Assembly (NCBI GenBank): GCA_004009845.1
Contig: RMBW01000006.1
Coordinates: 124,001-188,000, forward strand
Direction: 5' to 3'
Length of the DNA: 64,000 nucleotides
Origin: Davidsoniella eucalypti
Lineage: Eukaryota; Ascomycota; Sordariomycetes; Microascales; Ceratocystidaceae
Positions within the stretch are counted from its first letter, which is position 1, and each line of letters begins with the position of its first letter. Of this stretch, positions 26,026-36,645 are shown one piece after another. Below the pieces are notes generated by a model, which was not told the origin of the DNA, did not search any database, and was given only the letters and a program-made list of their open reading frames with translations. The position numbers and the translations under genes are program-made.

Positions 26026-28095
26026 TCAGTACAAGATAATATCCTTTGCATAAGTATCGGCGTCGTAGTCTTGCAGGTTCATACTGAGAATTGGGTGGAT
26101 ATAAAGATACTGGGACGGATCATCTGATCGAGGCCGTAGTAACAGACAAGTTCCGGTGCTGAGTAGCATCACGACCTGGTCTCCTTCACATATCAAAGAC
26201 GGGCTTTGAATGCTGACGTAGGGTGTTACCATACCCGGGAACTGATCAAACGATATCCGGCCCCCGGTATCAATGCCAAGTGCGATGACACACAAAGTTT
26301 CGAGTGAGATGAGTTTAGTTCGCACGGTGGCGTAGGGAATGTCAGCTAGAAGGGCCATTTCCGGCATCTCTGTGTCACCCCGAGGGGGGTGGCTATCTTG
26401 AGCGACGACGTCCATCAGACTCTCTCGAGTGACCCCGTGTTTTTTCAGCAAAGGCTCCAAGGCACACATCGTTGATATGGCGCTCAGTGCAAATTGCCGG
26501 CGCCTTGCATCAGATACCTGATCATATGCCACAAACAGGTCATGCCAGAAGCACCACGCATTTGAGCCGCGCATGGATTTGGTTCTGGCACTATAAGTGA
26601 CACGGCCGCAAACGATCCCTCGGGTTTTGAGCGTCAAGGTTTCCATATCAATGGCGACAGGCTCTTTATACAGCCTGTTCTGCGCTTCATATCGGCGATG
26701 TACGTTGTTGCTATCGTGAGAAAACGATACATCTATCAAGTTTGCCCAACTCGGGATGTGCTCGTTTCTATAGCGACTCCCCATGGCGCGGGTACATGAT
26801 ATGGGATGGTAGACGGCGTGGATGACCCAAAGACCCTTTCGATCAATCATTGCCTTCATCGCACCGGCAAATATGTGGCCTATTTTACGGGCGTAATCAA
26901 TCTCCAACTCAGGCAATGTACTCTGTCGGAACTCTGATATGCCTAGCATGGCATATACCAAATCGCGATAGTCCGTTGCCTCGCACCGGGCCTTGGCCCG
27001 CAGCAAGTCATAAAGGTCAAGTTCGAGCACATCTTGATCTTTCCGGGCAAGCTTCATCATACTCCATACCTCCCGTTCTTGCAGTAGGGCTGCATGCTGC
27101 ATAGCGCTGGCACCAATGCACTTCTCATACCAAGCCGAGGTTTGCGGCTCAAAGCAGGATTTCAGAAATTTCAGGGCTTCTTGGGCGGTCTTGGTCACTT
27201 GGTTCAAGTTAACAGTGACTGGAATTGTCTGCAGGTGGATGCGAAACGGCAGCAGAGTTTCTTGTGTGATCCACGCACGTTTCCAATACTCTTGACTACT
27301 GATGACAAGTAGTGCCCTTAGGAAATAGTTCCAGAAGCTCGTGTTTGGGCCCCGGTTATTCTTTTGCCGGGTCTCAACTAGCGTACGGAACCAGGTATCA
27401 TAGTCCATCTTGCCCTGCGTAGCTATAATGGTTTTCAAGTGGGCAATGCGGTGATAGGTGTTGGTAGGCGTGATGTCCATGAAAGTGACGACGCTCTCAG
27501 CACGAGCATAGATAAGATCCATCATGGAAACTTGAGAGCCGCGCTCAGGAATGTCTTGCTGGTTGATACAAAGAGCATCGATCCAGATCAACCGGTCCTT
27601 GTTTGGACGTCGTAGGTGCTGAAGGGCAAGAAACAGATTGTCAAATACCTTCCGGCCACGTCCATTGATCCAGATTCTTCTTAGATTTTCATGTTTGCTC
27701 CCCCAGACGTAGGAAAGAGCCTGGAATTTGAGTTCTGCATCATCCAAGCTTGCTATGACAAACTTGCAGCGGATCTTTCGCCTGGAAGTCGGAACGGGTC
27801 TGCCTCGATAGGCATGGTCAGTTTCATAAACGGAGTGGTCGATACCATCAAAGTCGCCATCTATTTGTTCGAATATTGCTTGAAGGTCTGATACTTCGAT
27901 TCCCTTCTCCTCGTAGTTGTAGAGGGAGTCAAGGTCTGGCTGAGCATTATCTCGGAGTATTTTCAAGAGTCGAATCTGCTTCTTGGACCTATCAATCGGG
28001 GCGTAAAGTGGCTCCTTCTTCTGCTTGTGCTTCTTCTTCTTCCCGTCCGTATTTTGGTCATGTTGTAACTGTGATGGCAGCTTTGGTGATTCCAT
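26026..28095 (-). CDS. Heterokaryon-incompatibility (HET) domain protein
   Basis: A single-exon gene of 689 aa. The HET domain spans about residues 123-280 with its three classic blocks: FQALSYVWG (about 124-132), LIWIDALCINQQDIPERGSQ (about 169-188) followed by MMDLIYARAESVVTF, and WKRAWITQE (about 271-279). The downstream signature CEATDYRDLVYAMLGIS (about 371-387) is also typical. A lysine-rich patch (KKKKHKQKK, about 19-27) could be a nuclear signal. No NACHT, WD40 or other NLR partner domain is seen, so it is a HET-plus-C-terminal-region protein. HET domains trigger programmed cell death during non-self recognition in filamentous ascomycetes. It is transcribed divergently from the PLD-type gene 872 bp away. 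Confidence 0.92.
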   Translation of the reverse strand: MESPKLPSQLQHDQNTDGKKKKHKQKKEPLYAPIDRSKKQIRLLKILRDNAQPDLDSLYNYEEKGIEVSDLQAIFEQIDGDFDGIDHSVYETDHAYRGRPVPTSRRKIRCKFVIASLDDAELKFQALSYVWGSKHENLRRIWINGRGRKVFDNLFLALQHLRRPNKDRLIWIDALCINQQDIPERGSQVSMMDLIYARAESVVTFMDITPTNTYHRIAHLKTIIATQGKMDYDTWFRTLVETRQKNNRGPNTSFWNYFLRALLVISSQEYWKRAWITQETLLPFRIHLQTIPVTVNLNQVTKTAQEALKFLKSCFEPQTSAWYEKCIGASAMQHAALLQEREVWSMMKLARKDQDVLELDLYDLLRAKARCEATDYRDLVYAMLGISEFRQSTLPELEIDYARKIGHIFAGAMKAMIDRKGLWVIHAVYHPISCTRAMGSRYRNEHIPSWANLIDVSFSHDSNNVHRRYEAQNRLYKEPVAIDMETLTLKTRGIVCGRVTYSARTKSMRGSNAWCFWHDLFVAYDQVSDARRRQFALSAISTMCALEPLLKKHGVTRESLMDVVAQDSHPPRGDTEMPEMALLADIPYATVRTKLISLETLCVIALGIDTGGRISFDQFPGMVTPYVSIQSPSLICEGDQVVMLLSTGTCLLLRPRSDDPSQYLYIHPILSMNLQDYDADTYAKDIILY

Positions 28096-28967
28096 TGTGC
28101 CTTATGATATCAAGCTAGGTTTGAGCCAATTAGCAAAGATGTAGATATTCTCAATGGTTGAAGGCCTTCCTTACTAATTAGGGTCTAGCTCACAAATTAA
28201 TATGGGGTGGAGGTTATGTTACCAAATAAAATACACATCTACCCACATCAGATCTACAGATATTCGTCGTCCATAACCTAAATTCAAATGTTGTTTGATA
28301 TGTATAGCCATAGGGTTAGCGAGCTACGTAAATGTAGAGTAAGGGTTATTGTCTATTTATAGCTAGCGTAAATGACCGATGGTTAAATATCGGTAAAATA
28401 ATCGCAAACCGCAATGACTGTTCTCGGATCAATGACGACTGTCGCTCTTTATTCTCCCTCTGGCTATTTATTTGCTCTTCTTTTTGTTGCCCAAACTCGA
28501 ACTTGAAGAGTTTCACTTTCCCATCGAATTCCATACAAAGGCGTCTCTTTTTTTGTCTTCATCGATTTGACAATCAATCAATCCATCTGTGCTCTAATGC
28601 GCGATCTTCTGCTTTCCATAGACCCGAATTCACTAAATAAAGAATTGATATTGCTTTTGGTACCTTCACAGCTCAGCAACTGACCTGCTTTTACACAGCG
28701 CTTTAACATCAGTTGTCCGCCTAGTCCATGATCGCCTGCTCTTTAGACGTGATATCGCTGATCTGCGCGAATCATCATATTTACCTATCCTCTTATAAGA
28801 AACCCTGCTTCTCCTGGTAGACAGCTGTTTGAGACTTAAGAAGCCTGAGATTATTGTCAATTGTCGTCTACAGCTTTCTGCCTTCTTCCATTGCCATCAC
28901 TCACGACATACCAACTTAGAATCACCGCTCAAAATATCGCCACGCTAGTGCTAATCAATCCGCCATC
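28096..28967. promoter_or_regulatory. Divergent intergenic region between HET and PLD genes
   Basis: 872 bp separate the two start codons, so both promoters lie here. The sequence is AT-rich with no gene. A TATA-like CTTATAAG lies at about 28792. No specific regulator site is recognised. Confidence 0.6.
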
Positions 28968-30518
28968 ATGGCCTCGACCCAATCTCTCCCGCCGCCCGCT
29001 GTATTTCCCGAAAGCTTCCTTGCCGACTGGTCAAATATCCTAACTGACCAATGTGCCGCCCAAACACGCGATTTCCCCAACTATCATATTGCCGACCCGC
29101 GCTCAACGCTTGTGACGTCATGTCGGCCACGCGCCATCACCACTGGAACAGGCGCCAGTATCTTCGAAGAAACACTATTACCAGCCCTTGCTTACGCGCG
29201 ACACGAGATCGTGCTAGTCACGTGCTTCTGGGCGTCGTCACAAACACAGTCGTCGCTAAGTGCCACACTGTCCGCTCTGGCTGCTCGTCGCGCTACCGAA
29301 CGAACCAGACGTGCAAGTGCCGAAGAAGGAGACCGACGCAGCAGCCAGAGATCTGAGCTAGAGCGTACAAAACTACGCGTGGCGATCTGCTTCTCAAGTA
29401 GTGGTGTATTGCAGAAGTTGCTTCACCCACAGACACAAAACGGCCGCATATATGCCCCGAGTGAATGGGCGGGACTCGGGTTACCGTCGAAGAAAGAGCT
29501 CGAGGCGGGCGATATAGAGTTGACAGTACGCAGTCTGTTCTTCCTGCCCTTCTCTGTGATGCACCCAAAGTTCCTGATCATTGATCGCGAGCGCGCTTGG
29601 ATGCCTAGCTGCAATGTGAGCTGGGAGTCCTGGTTTGAGACGTGTCTGGAATTTGATGGGCCAGCTGTGGGCGCGCTGGTAGAATTCTATCGTGCTGTAT
29701 GGCTTGTGGGCGACATGGACGATTCCATGGCAAATAGTAGTCTTCCCTTGGATGCCGACATTGAAACTACAAACCGAGAGGCCGACCAGAATATACCGGT
29801 CTACGAAAGCTTTGCTCTGGGCACTCCTGCAAAGAACCGAGTTGACTTCGGTGCCTCTATAATGCCCTGCCCGACTATAATCCTCCCGTCCTCACATCAT
29901 ACAAACCCGTGCTTCTGGCCTCTCCCTTTCGGCTCTGGAGCCAAAGCGCCACCGACACCATTAAACGCAGCTCTACTCACTTTATTTGCCCGAGCACAAA
30001 AGTCCATAGAGATACTGACGCCCAATGTAACTAGCGAACCGGTCATAGGCGCCCTACTCGATGCCCTACAGCGTGGGGTCAACGTCACTCTGCGTACCAG
30101 CCGGAATATGATGGTACTTGAACAGCTCGTTACAGCCGGTACCACAACGGGATGGAAGTTGAAGGCACTCATAACACGATACACCCGAATGCGCCAGCAG
30201 CGCACCGCAGCAGACCCTGAAAGCCGTATCAGTCCGTTGGGCGAGTTGCGTGTGTTCTACTATCGCCCAGCAAGCGAGACGGCCTCTCCTGGCCCGAGTG
30301 ACGAAGAGCCGATACAGGCACATGCCAAGGTGGTCATCGTGGACGAAGAGTACTTGATTCTAGGCTCGGGTAACATGGACCGGGCAAGTTGGTTCACAAG
30401 CCAGGAATTAGGCATATTGATGTATAGACCCCGCGCTAGTGGTGGATTCTCAGCTGATGTATGGCAGACGCCGTTGAAGGTTCGACAGGAGCAAGTGTTT
30501 CCAGAGCCGAAAGCATGA
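28968..30518 (+). CDS. Phospholipase D-superfamily (HKD) protein
   Basis: A single-exon gene of 516 aa with two HKD motifs, as in PLD-family phosphodiesterases. The first is HPKFLIID (H199, K201, D206), followed by the supporting Asn/Trp stretch SCNVSWESWFE. The second is HAKVVIVD (H452, K454, D459), followed by GSGNMDRASW. Both motifs are intact, so catalysis is possible. The domain spacing fits the PLDc_2 class (cardiolipin-synthase/nuclease-like) rather than the large PX-PH yeast Spo14 type. No signal peptide or clear membrane span is visible. The substrate could be a phospholipid or nucleic acid; the sequence does not decide. ATG context is ATCATGGCC. A tRNA-Cys gene lies 163 bp downstream. 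Confidence 0.9.
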   Translation: MASTQSLPPPAVFPESFLADWSNILTDQCAAQTRDFPNYHIADPRSTLVTSCRPRAITTGTGASIFEETLLPALAYARHEIVLVTCFWASSQTQSSLSATLSALAARRATERTRRASAEEGDRRSSQRSELERTKLRVAICFSSSGVLQKLLHPQTQNGRIYAPSEWAGLGLPSKKELEAGDIELTVRSLFFLPFSVMHPKFLIIDRERAWMPSCNVSWESWFETCLEFDGPAVGALVEFYRAVWLVGDMDDSMANSSLPLDADIETTNREADQNIPVYESFALGTPAKNRVDFGASIMPCPTIILPSSHHTNPCFWPLPFGSGAKAPPTPLNAALLTLFARAQKSIEILTPNVTSEPVIGALLDALQRGVNVTLRTSRNMMVLEQLVTAGTTTGWKLKALITRYTRMRQQRTAADPESRISPLGELRVFYYRPASETASPGPSDEEPIQAHAKVVIVDEEYLILGSGNMDRASWFTSQELGILMYRPRASGGFSADVWQTPLKVRQEQVFPEPKA

Positions 30519-30564
30519 GACGGTGTGAGTTATGGGTAGGGCTGTAGGTTTGGAGGCATTGTAT

Positions 30565-30585
30565 ACTTTGACTTTGACTTTGACT
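30565..30585 (+). repeat. (ACTTTG)n short tandem repeat
   Basis: Three and a half ACTTTG units in the presumed 3'UTR of the PLD-type gene. Confidence 0.85.
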
Positions 30586-30681
30586 ATATTTAACGTTTTT
30601 TTTTGAATCACAAACCAAAAAAATCGTCGCTAGAGAGACTTTATATAGGCTCCGGAATCGTCAAAATCGGGCGATTAAGGA

Positions 30682-30753
30682 GCTCAGGTGACGCAGTGGT
30701 AGCGTGCGAGACTGCAGTTCTTGAAGTCATCGGTTCGACTCTGGTTCTGAGCT
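30682..30753 (+). tRNA. tRNA-Cys (anticodon GCA)
   Basis: The 72 nt fold as a full cloverleaf. Acceptor GCTCAGG/TCTGAGC has one G-U. D-arm is ACGC/GCGT with loop AGTGGTA. Anticodon arm is CGAGA/TCTTG with loop CTGCAGT, giving anticodon GCA. Variable loop is AAGTC. T-arm is ATCGG/CTGGT with loop TTCGACT. The discriminator is T, the base expected for tRNA-Cys. No intron is present. The A box (TGACGCAGTGG) and the B box (GGTTCGACTCT) each differ from consensus at one position. The T-stem carries two G-U pairs, so a slightly diverged copy is possible. A T-run terminator begins about 38 bp downstream. Confidence 0.88.
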
Positions 30754-33654
30754 TTCTGATTGGCCTTGAGACTTCGATTCGTATATGATTGTTTTTTTTC
30801 GTCATTGTTGATTTTTTGCATTCTGTTCATAGATATCCATTAGAGCTGGTAGAGAGTATCTTTTTTTTTACAAATTGTCAATTTCATTATTCAAAAGATT
30901 ACAAAAAAAGGTACCATGTCGTGATCAAACATTGTTCTTAGCCAACCATTTAAAAAAAAGTACGGCAAAAGATCCGAAAAGTACATGTATCATGTAGGAA
31001 AGAAGACTATAAAAAAGGCTAAGTATGATATTTCGATCTTAGCGATCTGTGATAAAAAAGGAGGCAAGGAAAGAAGAAAAAAAAAATTCTATTACAAATG
31101 ATTTCATGGGGTTTAGGCTTAAGATCGGTAGAAGTTCCTTCGTCAACTCTAAGTGCCTTTGTTGTGTGTCATAAAGAGCAATCTATGTGTCGTGAGAAAC
31201 TACCAGTTCAATTAGGGCTGATGAACGGATGAAAAACAAAGGCAGGGATTTTATACATATAAGCTTGGATTGCAGTTCATTGAAGTTCAATAGCTGATTT
31301 ACATTCCGTTTTTGTTACATGAGGCTCTTTCTTGTGTTTAAGCTGATTTTTGTGGTTTTATCATCGTCGTCGTTGGTGATGTCGTCTTCAATACCGTTGA
31401 TGGGAAATCTAGTAGTATGACTAATCACGACACGTGACTAGGGCGCTTTCTAAATCAATAGGCTTGGTTGATTTTGGAGATAACAAATGTTCGAATAAAA
31501 AGGCATGATGACCCGAGATAAAACAACGGAAAGCCTGGATAAACAAGAGGAACAGCGAAACAAACCGGCAAAAGATGCTATATATAAGAGGTTGTGAGAT
31601 GTCCTACTGTATTCTAGATAGAAGGTTCAAGTCTCGCTGAAGATTGGTGGAGTATACATATCTGTATAAGATAGATATGTATTTCTCTCGTAATGAGATG
31701 TGTTGATATGTACTACACATAATCTTATATTTTCCCGTTGTTTTTTGGCTATAGGATCTCGGGGAGTTTTTCTCTTGGCATTTATCTATCGCTGGTTATC
31801 ATAGCAAAAATGTAGTAATGGATGGAAGGTAAAAGCAAAGACAGTATCTAAAACACACTTCGCCCGGTTTATTCATTGGGGGCGGGAGGGGGCTGATTCC
31901 CCCATATTAACTTTGCTTGTAGATATTGAATCACGATTCCTTTCTTTTTTTTTTTTTCCTTTTCTTTTCCTTTCTATTCGTTCTCTATTGATCACGAGGG
32001 AGAAAAAAAAAAGAATAAAGTAACTAATTATAGAATCTTTGCTTTTTTTTTTCTTCTTATCTTGAAGTTAGGAAATCTGTTCACGATAACAGGGAGGAAA
32101 AAAAAAGAACCCCAAGTAAAATCCCCCCCCCTTGATTAAAATCCTTGAGGGTTCTTCTTGAGCCTTTGTTTGCTCTTGTTTGCCTCGCATGGATAGAGAC
32201 ACACCCTGCGTTGAGGCGCTTATAAAGCAAAGAAAAATATGTTGGAAACGAGCCTTTTATTCATGGCGCCCAATCTTACGGTTCAATGTACATTGAATGT
32301 ACTTTAGAAATGATACGAATAGTGTGTTTATCTAGCCAAGACTCGAGCCGTTTTACCCCAAAGCCAAGCATTATACAGGCATGAGGAATTGTAGTCGGAA
32401 TATGAGAGAGTAGAATACACCACAGCTATCGTTATATCTCAGGTATTGTGAAGAAAAGGCCTTATCTATAGTGTGGGTGGAGCCTGTTGAAGATGAATAT
32501 GGTTAAAGCATATCTGTAGAATGGAATCCTAGCTTAAAAGCTAGCACCAAGTAGAACTAAAGTGAAAGGCCCCAAAAGATAGAGTAGAAGGCTGGCTAGT
32601 CAAGTATAGAGGCATACAAATAATATAGTGGATAGGCTGGAGTACATGCAGACATGAACTATAATTGAAATTAGCCATTGAATAATACAGTACAGCGGAT
32701 GAACGCAAGAAGGTCGAGGCAACGACATCTTGTCACCCCCAAAAGCAATATACTATATAGAACGACATTAGCAGATGAAGATGTCGATACTATACATAGT
32801 TTCCTTCCATGATCTTCACCCCAAGATCTGGCTATAGTCCGATCTCATTGCAGGCTTAAAGGTTCTTCCCGTCTAAGGCCACCCCAAAAACCAATCATCT
32901 TACCTTTTTTTTTTTAATTCTTCATGTATAGTAATTCCTGATCTCCTGGCTGCTTTGGCCTTTGTGGTACCTGAATAAGGCCTTCTTTTGTGTCTTCTAT
33001 GATGATTTACGCCCGCAAATCGTCTGTTCATGGTCTCCTTTTTTTCCCCTTTGTTTTTTCGTTCCCTTTTCTAAACCCATTCAGGAACCTTTATAACTTT
33101 TGACAGCTTTCCCTTATATCTGGAGATTCTAGCTAGGGCTGAAACAGTAGAAATGGTGGGCTACAGAACAAAAACAGAGTACAGGCCAGGTGCAACGAAG
33201 ACGATCTTTACACTATTATTTCACGGATGCTACGGCCCGTTCATTTATAGAATCTAATGTACTCGATATTTACTGGTATCACAATGGAAGACTCGATCAA
33301 AGATGCATAACCAGGTATCAATCAACGGAAAATAAAATAAAATAAATGCCTCCGTTTTTTTTTTGTATTCGTTGCCTTGTGCTCATAGTACGACCACCAC
33401 TAATGTGATCAAAGATCGGGGGTTTTTGCTAAAAAGATGCCCTATAAAAGCGTACATGTACTAGGGCATACAATGGCAACTGAGCTAAAATAAATATTAC
33501 ACTGCAAAAAAAAAACAAGCTCTACTCGTCCCGCCGTCGGCCCGGCCTCCTGCACTGCTGGATATCATCAACATGCCGATACATTATAGTAGTAAGGATT
33601 ATTGGTAGTAATACGTAGTCAACATGGCGATCGAGTCATATTCAAACTCTGCTT
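30754..33654. other. Intergenic, no gene seen
   Basis: About 2.9 kb of AT-rich DNA between the tRNA and the 3' end of the ammonium permease gene. It holds many A and T runs (such as 31945-31957) and a small inverted repeat (ATACATATCT / AGATATGTAT at 31654-31682). No ORF exceeds 60 codons. Part of it is probably 3'UTR. Confidence 0.7.
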
Positions 33655-35265
33655 TTACACCGTCTTCTCGGGCAAGCCGTCGGAAGACGAGCCGGGAACA
33701 CCGGCAATCGAGCGGGTGACCTCGACGTAGTCGTAGGCAAACTCGCCCAGTTGAGCGTCATCCAGACCCATCTCCTCCTCCTCGGCCGTCACACGCAGAG
33801 AAAGACCGGGAATCAGGTTCATGACGTACAGAATAATGCAGGTGACGCTGAAAACCCAGCCAAAGATGGCCATGGAGCCAGCCAACTGCCAGCCAAGCTG
33901 CACAAAGTGGCCCTCGACCCAGCCACCGGCGATCTCGGTGCCGTCCAGAGCGGCCATCTGCTTGTCAGCGAAGATTCCAGTGAGGATGTTACCGGTAAAA
34001 CCGCCGATGCCGTGCAGAGCAAAGACATCGAGGGCATCGTCAACGCCGATCAGGAACTTGAGTTTGGTGCCGAAGTTGCACACAACAGCACCGACAACAC
34101 CGAAGACGAAGGCAGCCCAGGGAGTAACGAAGCCAGCACCGGGAGTGATGGCAACAAGACCGGCAACGACACCGGAGCAGAAACCAACGCAGGACCACTT
34201 CTTCTCCAGACGAAGATCGAGCAGGCACCAGGTGATACCACCAACAGCGGCGGCAAGGTTGGTGACGAAGCAGGCCATGATAGCACGCAGGTTGCTAGCC
34301 AGGGCAGAACCGCCGTTGAAACCGAACCAACCAACCCACAGCAGGACAGTGCCCAGCATGATGTGAGTGACGTTGTGGGGACGGTAGGGCAGGCCGTGCA
34401 TCTTTGAGTAGCCGGTACGACGGCCCAGCATCAGAGAGTAGGCTAGGGCAGCAATACCCGAAGTCATGTGAACGGGACCGCCTCCGGCGAAATCGAGAGA
34501 GCCATGGGTGTACATCCAGCCATTGGCGTTCCAGGTCCAGTAGGCGACGGGGTCGTAGACAACGGTGCACCAGATGAAGGTGAAGACAACGGCAGGCAGA
34601 ACGCGGCCACGGTCAGTGATGGCGCCAATAGCAAGAGCAGGACTGTGGAAAAAAAAAACATGTTGATGTTAGAAGACGTTAAAGCATACATCTATCTATT
34701 ATACATGTACAGGATACATGTATTATAGGTAGCAGTTAAGCACTGGATGGATTAGTAGGGTAGGGGTAGTAAAACTCACGTAATCATGGCAAACATGCCC
34801 TGGAAGAGAGCAAACAGGATCTGGGGAACTGGGCCAGCGGGCTGAGCCAAAACATCGCGGAAACCAAAGTTGCCGAGATCGCCCAGGAAGACCGAACCTT
34901 GGACACCAAAGGTCAGGGAGAAGCCCCAGAAGAACCACTGGAAACAAGCAACACAGCAGACCAGCATACACATGAACAAGATGTGCAGGGCAGACTTTCT
35001 GCGGGCCAGACCAGCATAGAAGAAGCCAACACCGGGAATCATCAGCAGCACAAGGGCTGAAGAGACCATAACCCAGCACATGTCAGCCGCCTAAAGAATA
35101 ACAGAGGAAACCAAGCCGGAACGTTAGCAAATAGAGACAATCAAAGCAGGCGTCGGACTTGCGGCAGAGGAAACTTCGTACATCGTAGAAAAGGTTGAGA
35201 TCCGACACGAGAGTCGAGTAGCCAGCATCGGCCCTATCGGTAGTGCCGTTGTATTCCAGCGACAT
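33655..35265 (-). CDS. MEP: Ammonium permease (Mep/Amt family)
   Basis: Three exons on the minus strand (35265-35182, 35090-34780, 34642-33655) give 460 aa, the usual length for fungal Mep proteins. It imports ammonium across the plasma membrane through an 11-segment Amt fold. Visible family features are the first segment motif DMCWVMVSSALVLLMIPG, the GLARRKSAL loop, the block DFAGGGPVHMTSG with pore His190, and DVFALHGIGGFTGNILTG with pore His342. These are the twin histidines of the conduction path. The cytosolic tail is acidic (AEEEEMGLDD), as in Mep regulators of signalling. Intron 1 joins LFYD to AADMCW, and intron 2 joins FAMI to TPALAIG. The start MSLEYNGTTD fits the family's extracellular N-terminus. 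Upstream GATA motifs suggest nitrogen control. Confidence 0.95.
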
Positions 35266-35754
35266 TGCGATGGTGTCGCCCAGGCGTGGGATGGGTAACA
35301 GATGTGTGGTATATTAGCGTAAGATGGACCGCCGGGCGAGTCGTGGATATAGAGCGGCGAAGATGGCGATTGGGAGTCGGTCTGCAGAGTATATTCGGTA
35401 ATATATTAAACTACTTGGAGATTATTGGTGGCAAAGGGGGACAATATCAGGCCGGCGAATCAAGTGGCGGGCGTTGTTTTGTTCTCCCGTTCTTCCAGGT
35501 CGGACTGTCCAAGTACGACGTGAAGAGAATAATGAAACAACAGCCTTCGAGGGCACGAAAGAAATAAAAACGAAGAACAAAGAAGGGCGAGCTGAGTTGT
35601 CTTTGCTGAAGCCAGGGCCAAGAAACGGGACGCGCTGCGAGAAGTGCGGGAGTAGATCACAACGGTAGGAAAAGAGAAGGGAAAAAAACAAGAGGAAAGA
35701 CAAAGAGCAATAAAAACAGAAGAAGAAAAGAAAAGAAAGCAGGGACGACGGCCG

Positions 35755-36286
35755 AGATAAATAGGCTGTGGTGACACGGCGAAAGGCACGGAGACAAACC
35801 AGAAAGTGTAATTGTAGTAGGAAACCGATCTCCTTCTTTGGCGGATGCCAAGACGAGCTACGAAACAAAGTGAGAGGAAGCAGAACAAACAGAGTCAGCT
35901 TATCGGCGTCGTTGCATGCCGTAGTAAGCAATATTTGCATAGATAGCATCAGCAGCAGCAGTAGCTAGAGTCAGAGATATACGTACAGATCTAATATAGA
36001 CAGTACATACCGATGTACATCCTATCTTTGTGCTTGCTAACATCACCAACCGGCTGTATAATCGCAAAGCACACACCCCCCCTACCCCTGTGGTCTTTTC
36101 TTGGCAACGAGCTTCCTATCAGGCCAGCGATGGTTATCTGGAGGAAGCTCTGACAAGAGTTTAGCAGCCGCACTAGTTGTAAATTGGTGCTAGTAGTTTG
36201 ATTTGATATGACTATAGTCAACGTCTGCAACTCATACAACACCGGGCTGGTTACCGGACAAGTCCTCCACTAGACAAACTCGATAG
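35755..36286. promoter_or_regulatory. Cluster of HGATAR (GATA-factor) motifs upstream of the ammonium permease
   Basis: Six HGATAR-type sites lie 0.5-1.0 kb upstream of the permease start: AGATAA at 35755, TTATCG (CGATAA) at 35900, AGATAG at 35941, CTATCT (AGATAG) at 36022, TTATCT (AGATAA) at 36134 and CGATAG at 36281. Such sites bind AreA/Nit2-type regulators, which activate ammonium permeases in other fungi. About two would be expected by chance in this length, so support is moderate. Confidence 0.4.
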
Positions 36287-36596
36287 CGAAGAACTAGTGG
36301 TCCATACCTCTACTAGAGCAACAAAAACAAAAACAAAACAAAAAAAAAGCAAAACAGCGTCCCCACAAAACCAGTTCCCTCAGTGGAGCTACCATCCCCA
36401 CTATTCAGTGAGCCTCCAAGAGGCTGGTGATCGTGGTAAGAAAGAAGCCCAAGGCCTCACGAAACGGTGCATCGAGGACGACAAATGTCGACAAAGAAAC
36501 CGAAAATAGACAACAGTGTGTCTAGTAGTAACAGTATCTTTCCTTTTCTTTCTTTTTTCTTCTTTTTCTTCTTCTTTTTTATCATGGTGGAAATGA

Positions 36597-36645
36597 AGCC
36601 ATGTAGCACCTCGGTATCCAACAAGATACGGCCCTGAACTAATAC
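36597..36645 (-). repeat. Dispersed LTR-like repeat fragment, copy B
   Basis: This is the inverted counterpart of 3121-3170. Read on the minus strand, TGTTGGATACCGAGGTGCTAC here has a second diverged version about 59 bp upstream, TGTTAGATAGCGAACTGATAC (about 36662-36682), with 16 of 21 bases equal. So the terminus-like motif occurs twice. TG...CA ends and a TATCCAACA terminus resemble fungal Copia LTRs. No internal coding region is seen. Confidence 0.6.

Noticed and set aside
33751..34407. 218-codon plus-strand ORF over the ammonium permease
   Set aside because: Antisense shadow of the permease exon, which has the expected transporter motifs.
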